DNA from: Saccharothrix sp. ST-888
GTDB taxonomy: Bacteria > Actinomycetota > Actinomycetes > Streptomycetales > Streptomycetaceae
Direction of reading: 5' to 3'
DNA length: 64,000 bases
Assembly: GCF_000955975.1 (NCBI RefSeq)
Contig: NZ_JYJF01000002.1
Span: 62,001 to 126,000 of the forward strand
Within the stretch, counting starts at the first letter, position 1. Each line of letters begins with the position of its first letter. Positions 60,725 through 64,000 of this stretch are shown piece by piece. The position numbers and the translations under genes are program-made. Below the pieces are notes generated by a model that worked only from the letters and a program-made list of their open reading frames with translations, was not told where the DNA came from and made no database searches.

Positions 60725-60776
60725 TGGACTAGACCAATTCGGTTGTCCAGGGAGGTCCGCAAATTGGTCTGGACAA
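60725..60776. promoter_or_regulatory. pair of DasR-like elements before the PdtaS-type kinase gene
   Basis: In the 445-bp gap 60413-60857, TGGACTAGACCA (60725-60736) and TGGTCTGGACAA (60765-60776) resemble the dre consensus TGGTCTAGACCA with one and two differences. They lie 82-133 bp before the kinase start. The segments GACCAATT/AATTGGTC and GTTGTCCAG/CTGGACAAC also form inverted pairs. The rest of the gap (60459-60720) shows no gene. Confidence 0.6.
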
Positions 60777-60857
60777 CTTCCCCGGAGGCCCCGGCACCGG
60801 CCGGCTCGACGGACGGCCGCCGGGCCCGGCGGGCCCCCCTCCGGTTACGCTCGCCAT

Positions 60858-62375
60858 GTGCCCTCGCTGAACGAACTCGTCCGCCGCCACACCACGCTGA
60901 CCGGTGCCGATGTGGAGTGGCTCCACATGCTGGTCTCGGAGTGGCAGCTGCTCTCCGACCTCTCCTTCGCCGACCTGGTGCTCTGGATCCCCACCTGGGA
61001 CGGCATCCGATACGTCTCGGTCGCCCAGATGCGCCCCAACACCGGGCCGACCTCGTACCAGGACGACATGGTCGGCCACCTGGTCCCGCGCGGCCGCCGT
61101 CCGCTGCTGGACGCGGCCTTCGACGAGGGGCGGATCGTCCGCGAGGGCGACCCGGAGTGGCGCGAGGAGGTCCCGGTCCGCGTCGAGTCGATCCCGGTCC
61201 GACGTGAGGGCCGGGTACTCGGGGTGATCGCCCGCAACACCAACCTGCTGACCGTGCGCACCCCCAGCCGGCTGGAGCTCACCTACCTGCAGAGCGCCTC
61301 CGACCTGGCTCAGATGATCGCCGCAGGAACGTTTCCCTACCCCGCCGAGCAGACCGACATGGACGCCGCCCCCCGGGTCGGCGACGGCCTGATCCGGCTG
61401 GACGCCGAGGGCATCGTCACCTACGCCAGCCCCAACGCGCTCTCCGCCTACCACCGGCTCGGCCTCACCACCGACCTGGTGGGGAGTCATCTCGGAAGCG
61501 CCACCGCCGAGTTGGTCCCGCCGTCGCGCAGCGCGGTGCACGAGGCACTGGTCAAGCTGGCCAGCGGCTGGGCACCGCGGCAGACCGAGGTCGAGGTGCA
61601 GGGCGGAGTGGTCACCCTGCGGGCCATCCCGCTCAAGCCGAAGGGCACGCTCACCGGTTCGCTGGTGCTCTGCCGGGACGTCACCGAGCTGCGCCGCCGC
61701 GACCGGGAGCTGATGACCAAGGACGCCACCATCCGGGAGATCCACCACCGGGTGAAGAACAACCTGCAGACGGTGGCCGCACTGCTGCGCCTGCAGGCCC
61801 GCCGGATGGACTCCGAGGCCGGGCGGGCCGCGCTGGACGAGGCCGTCCGCCGGGTGGGGTCGATCGCCATCGTGCACGAGACGCTCTCCCAGGCGCTGGA
61901 CGAGAAGGTGGCCTTCGACGAGATCGCCGACCGGGTGCTGGCGATGGTCAAGGAGCTGTCCCAGGACGGCCGCGTGGTGACCAGGCGCACCGGCAGCTTC
62001 GGCATCCTCCCCGCCGAGATCGCCACGCCGCTGGCGATGGTGCTCACCGAACTGCTGCAGAACGCCCTGGAGCACGCCTTCGGTACGAAGTCCGAAGGAA
62101 ACCTGGAGGTCGGCGCGTTGCGCGGCCGGGCTCCCGCGAGCGGCAAGGGCTGGTCGGACAGCTGGAACAGCGGCGCCAGGCCGGCCGAGTACCTGCTGAT
62201 CACCGTGCAGGACGACGGCACGGGCATGCCCGAGGGCTTCGATCCGCAGCAGGCGGGCAACCTCGGCCTGCAGATCGTCCGCACGCTCTGCACCAACGAG
62301 CTGGGCGGCACCTTCGACATGGTCGCCGCACCGGGCGGCGGTACCAAGGTGGTCCTGGAGATCCCGATCCGCTGA
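60858..62375 (+). CDS. pdtaS: PdtaS-like histidine kinase (GAF, PAS, HisKA_2, HATPase)
   Basis: A 505-residue soluble kinase. It has an N-terminal GAF-like domain (about 1-150), a PAS-like domain (about 170-280), a HisKA_2 dimerisation segment REIHHRVKNNLQTVAALL with the phospho-His at 296/297, and an HATPase domain with LTELLQNALEHAF and DDGTGMPEGF, NLGLQIV. This matches mycobacterial PdtaS, whose partner PdtaR carries an RNA-binding ANTAR domain and is not encoded here. The GTG follows TACGCT (60846-60851) at leaderless distance. Its proximity to wblE mirrors whiB1-pdtaS in mycobacteria. Confidence 0.9.
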   Translation: MPSLNELVRRHTTLTGADVEWLHMLVSEWQLLSDLSFADLVLWIPTWDGIRYVSVAQMRPNTGPTSYQDDMVGHLVPRGRRPLLDAAFDEGRIVREGDPEWREEVPVRVESIPVRREGRVLGVIARNTNLLTVRTPSRLELTYLQSASDLAQMIAAGTFPYPAEQTDMDAAPRVGDGLIRLDAEGIVTYASPNALSAYHRLGLTTDLVGSHLGSATAELVPPSRSAVHEALVKLASGWAPRQTEVEVQGGVVTLRAIPLKPKGTLTGSLVLCRDVTELRRRDRELMTKDATIREIHHRVKNNLQTVAALLRLQARRMDSEAGRAALDEAVRRVGSIAIVHETLSQALDEKVAFDEIADRVLAMVKELSQDGRVVTRRTGSFGILPAEIATPLAMVLTELLQNALEHAFGTKSEGNLEVGALRGRAPASGKGWSDSWNSGARPAEYLLITVQDDGTGMPEGFDPQQAGNLGLQIVRTLCTNELGGTFDMVAAPGGGTKVVLEIPIR

Positions 62376-62427
62376 GCCGGACCCCGGGACCGGCGGGCGG
62401 AGTCGGCGGGTGGGACCGGCGGAGCCG

Positions 62428-62573
62428 GATACAGAAACGAGGCCCTGTCGACCGGGGGGGTGGGTCGACAGGGCCTCTCAACCCGTTCCGGCCGTCGGGG
62501 GGAGTCGGCCGGAACGGGGGCTCTTTTGGTGGTGCGACGCCGGGCCCGTGTGTTGCACACGGTGAGCGTCACA
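62428..62573 (-). ncRNA. 6C-type small RNA
   Basis: Read on the minus strand, a strong promoter is followed by a small hairpin (CCGTGTG/CACACGG, 62546-62562). Then come two long hairpins whose loops are C-rich: arms 62482-62494/62506-62518 with loop ACTCCCCCCGA, and arms 62439-62453/62463-62477 with loop CACCCCCCC. GTTTCTG follows. Two stems with runs of six or more C in the loops are the hallmark of the actinobacterial 6C RNA. On the plus strand the same stems can terminate pdtaS. Ends are estimates. Confidence 0.8.
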
Positions 62574-62578
62574 GGTCC

Positions 62579-62607
62579 ACAGTATTGCTCTAAGTGAACA
62601 GTATCAA
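62579..62607 (-). promoter_or_regulatory. near-consensus promoter for the 6C-type RNA
   Basis: Minus-strand -35 TTGATA (62602-62607), exactly 17 bp, then -10 TACTGT (62579-62584). Start would be near 62572. This is the most canonical vegetative promoter I see in the window. Confidence 0.8.
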
Positions 62608-62743
62608 GTGGCCTGGCCGCTCGGCGTGGTCCGGACCTCGCCGAGGCGCGGCCCGTCCTGCGGAAGGCTCGGCCGCTGTCGCGACCGTGGTCGCGGGGGC
62701 GGAGCCCTTGATCATGGGTTGATCAGGTCGAGCTGAGTGTGTA

Positions 62744-62995
62744 TCAGGCGGTGCGGGCGCGGTTGCGGGCGGCACGGCGCTTCATCGCGCGGCGCTCGTC
62801 CTCGCTCATTCCGCCCCAGACGCCGGCGTCCTGGCCGGTCTCCAGCGCCCACTGCAGGCACTGCTCCATGACGGGACAGCGGCGGCACACGGCCTTGGCT
62901 TCCTCGATCTGCAGCAGAGCGGGACCGGTGTTCCCGATCGGGAAGAAGAGCTCCGGGTCCTCTTCGCGGCAGACAGCGCGGTGGCGCCAGTCCAT
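62744..62995 (-). CDS. wblE: WhiB-family regulator WblE (WhiB1-like)
   Basis: An 83-residue Fe-S cluster protein. Ligand cysteines C9, C37, C40 and C46 and the GVWGGMSEDERR turn are present; the C-terminus is Arg-rich (MKRRAARNRARTA). It has no AT-hook. Length and sequence match the WhiB1/WblE group, essential in several actinobacteria and responsive to nitric oxide. The ATG follows GGAGGAG at 8 nt. It is downstream of a 362-bp regulatory gap and upstream of the 6C RNA gene on the same strand. Confidence 0.95.
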   Translation of the reverse strand: MDWRHRAVCREEDPELFFPIGNTGPALLQIEEAKAVCRRCPVMEQCLQWALETGQDAGVWGGMSEDERRAMKRRAARNRARTA

Positions 62996-63058
62996 GTCCA
63001 ACTCCTCCGGTCGGTGGGCGGGTGGCCCGGCCGACTCACTCGATGGCGGCTTGTGAAT

Positions 63059-63075
63059 GTGAACGCTTTCACGAA
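63059..63075. promoter_or_regulatory. LacI-type operator-like dyad in the wblE upstream gap
   Basis: GTGAACGCTTTCAC (core 63060-63073) resembles LacI-family operators. The 362-bp gap 62996-63357 also holds a 6-bp-stem hairpin AGGCCC/GGGCCT (63099-63114), the dyad GAGGTT-CGCA-AACCTC (63215-63230) and an A/T-rich patch GGAATTTTTGATTC near 63260. I cannot place the wblE promoter with confidence. Confidence 0.45.
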
Positions 63076-63334
63076 TCCCGCAACAGCAAAAGAGACCAAG
63101 GCCCGCCCGGGCCTGGGTGGTCTGTACTGGGGTGGGGTTCGGGCGGATCAAGGGAGCCGTCGCCTGCCACGCCCGTCCTGCGGGGTTGCTGGGACGTGTC
63201 CCGATCGCCATGTAGAGGTTCGCAAACCTCGGGCCGGGATACAACCCCCTTCGGGTAGGAATTTTTGATTCTTCGGTGTCGCCTAGCTCACAGCCCGTAC
63301 TTCTATGGGGTGAAGGGGGCTTGTGCGTTCGAGA

Positions 63335-63355
63335 AGAAGGGGGAAACCCCCTTCT
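63335..63355 (-). terminator. terminator after the lipid-kinase gene
   Basis: AGAAGGGGG / CCCCCTTCT with a 3-nt loop lies 2 bp after the stop of the minus-strand gene; TCTCG follows on that strand. Confidence 0.75.
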
Positions 63356-63357
63356 GG

Positions 63358-64000
63358 TCACACAATCACACGCAGTGCCCGCCGAACGCCTGTGAAACTG
63401 ACGCGACTCCTGTCTCCAAGGTGGTCCCCGTCGACCTGAAACGGGGCCGGTTCCTGTGAAACCAAGGTGAAGTGTCTGACGTCGTGATAGGAGACGACGT
63501 GCTTTCCCCGTGGGCCAACCGGCCCCGTGGGGCCATTGGCAGGACTGTGCGAACGCAGAATCTGACGGACCGTTCGAGCCGTACCGAACGCCGTCATTCG
63601 AGTGATACCGAAGACATCAAGATCGGTGTCGAAGGAGGCGGAGGGCGAGGGGACCACCGGGCGATTACCCAGAAAGGTCCATGGCGAGGTGTTGGAGACT
63701 ATCGCCATCACCAATCCCGGCACCGACTCCTCGCCATTGATCTCCAGGTGAATCGGGCCTTTCCGGCGATGCTCACGCTCCGTGATGTAGTGCCTGACCG
63801 CCTGATTGACGTACAGCGCGTGCGTGGACCGGCGGCCCGACCTGCGCTGCTCCTCGACCCGGCCCACCACGCCGGCGTCGAAGCCGAGGCCCGCGGTGAA
63901 GGTGAACCAGCGGTCCGGCAGGCCCTCGGTCATCGCCTTGCCCAGGCCGATCGCCCGCTCCCGCCCCTGCTCCACCGCGTCCAGCAGGATGCTGGTCGCC
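63358..64000 (-). CDS. diacylglycerol/lipid kinase family protein, C-terminal part (5' end outside window)
   Basis: About 214 C-terminal residues of a DagK/YegS-type lipid kinase; the frame stays open to the window edge, so the start and the N-terminal ATP-binding domain are missing. Conserved features of the second domain are FTFTAGLGFDAGVVGRVE, VSNTSPWTFLGNRPVVPSPSASFDTDLDVFGI and the late FQVDGDHLG, which correspond to the C-terminal beta-sandwich domain with its GxGxDA and DGE/D-type motifs. It is expected to phosphorylate diacylglycerol or a related lipid at the membrane. A terminator follows. Confidence 0.85.
   Translation of the reverse strand, partial: ATSILLDAVEQGRERAIGLGKAMTEGLPDRWFTFTAGLGFDAGVVGRVEEQRRSGRRSTHALYVNQAVRHYITEREHRRKGPIHLEINGEESVPGLVMAIVSNTSPWTFLGNRPVVPSPSASFDTDLDVFGITRMTAFGTARTVRQILRSHSPANGPTGPVGPRGKHVVSYHDVRHFTLVSQEPAPFQVDGDHLGDRSRVSFTGVRRALRVIV

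Noticed and set aside
60480..60857. N-terminal extension of the PdtaS-like kinase to 60480
   Set aside because: The extension crosses the DasR-like sites, has low-complexity translation and lacks a ribosome site; GTG 60858 begins exactly at the conserved GAF region.
1..64000. CRISPR arrays, insertion sequences, prophage or integrative elements
   Set aside because: No regularly spaced repeats, transposase or integrase motifs were seen on either strand; the single tRNA shows no flanking attachment-site duplication that I could detect.

Overview
The window is very GC-rich DNA with strong third-position G/C bias, GTG/TTG starts, apparent leaderless starts, WhiB-family proteins, mycoredoxin, a SigR/RsrA pair and a DasR/DasABC locus. 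All of this points to the chromosome core of a Streptomycetaceae member (Streptomyces or Kitasatospora type). Almost everything is ordinary vertically inherited core sequence. I see no insertion sequence, prophage, CRISPR array or biosynthetic cluster. Both window edges cut genes: a SpoIIE-like phosphatase on the left and a diacylglycerol-kinase-like gene on the right.

Layout. 1-6.5 kb: phosphatase tail, EEP-family nuclease/phosphatase, PadR plus orphan ABC ATPase, M20 peptidase, NudC and an RsbW-like ATPase. 6.6-13.3 kb: GntR regulator, mycoredoxin, UvrD2, WblC (WhiB7) with a long regulated leader, and an ABC1 kinase. This nudC-mrx1-uvrD2-whiB7-ABC1 order is shared with mycobacteria. 13.6-25.3 kb: ThiF-like protein, YgjP-like protease, Nudix, DUF2342 protein, SDR, MoaE, secreted PDZ/Lon-type protease, UPF0182 membrane protein and initiator tRNA. 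25.6-34.5 kb: Sel1-repeat protein, peroxide regulator with catalase, HisN, Gdx/SugE, RsgA, AroA and an M50 protease. 34.6-42.7 kb: SRAP/YedK, hydrolase, sigR-rsrA, two tandem HD-domain membrane proteins, a TPR protein and peptide deformylase. 42.8-51.4 kb: nrdAB under NrdR boxes and a cobalamin riboswitch, GNAT, AraC-type regulator, phosphatase and a sodium:solute symporter pair. 51.7-60.4 kb: the das chitin-oligosaccharide locus (DasR, DasABC, GH3 hexosaminidase, a second binding protein, a SIS-domain enzyme). 60.4-64 kb: PdtaS-like histidine kinase, a 6C-type small RNA on the opposite strand, WblE and the lipid-kinase fragment.

How it works together. Thiol-oxidative stress is a theme. A SigR-type promoter (GGGAAT-N18-GTT) lies before sigR itself, and a matching GGAAT-N18-GTT lies before the mycoredoxin gene. 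Catalase has an operator-bearing promoter beside its Fur-type regulator. Translation-stress control is predicted at wblC: a leader ORF ends against a hairpin, a terminator and a 14/15-nt antiterminator pairing. Nucleotide reduction is predicted to be under dual NrdR and B12 control.

In the das locus the paralogous lipoprotein gene carries a copy of the dasA promoter with identical geometry of two DasR sites. A further pair of DasR-like sites lies before the PdtaS-like kinase. Non-coding elements were located by eye. Homology calls rest on recognised motifs, family lengths and synteny, not on searches.
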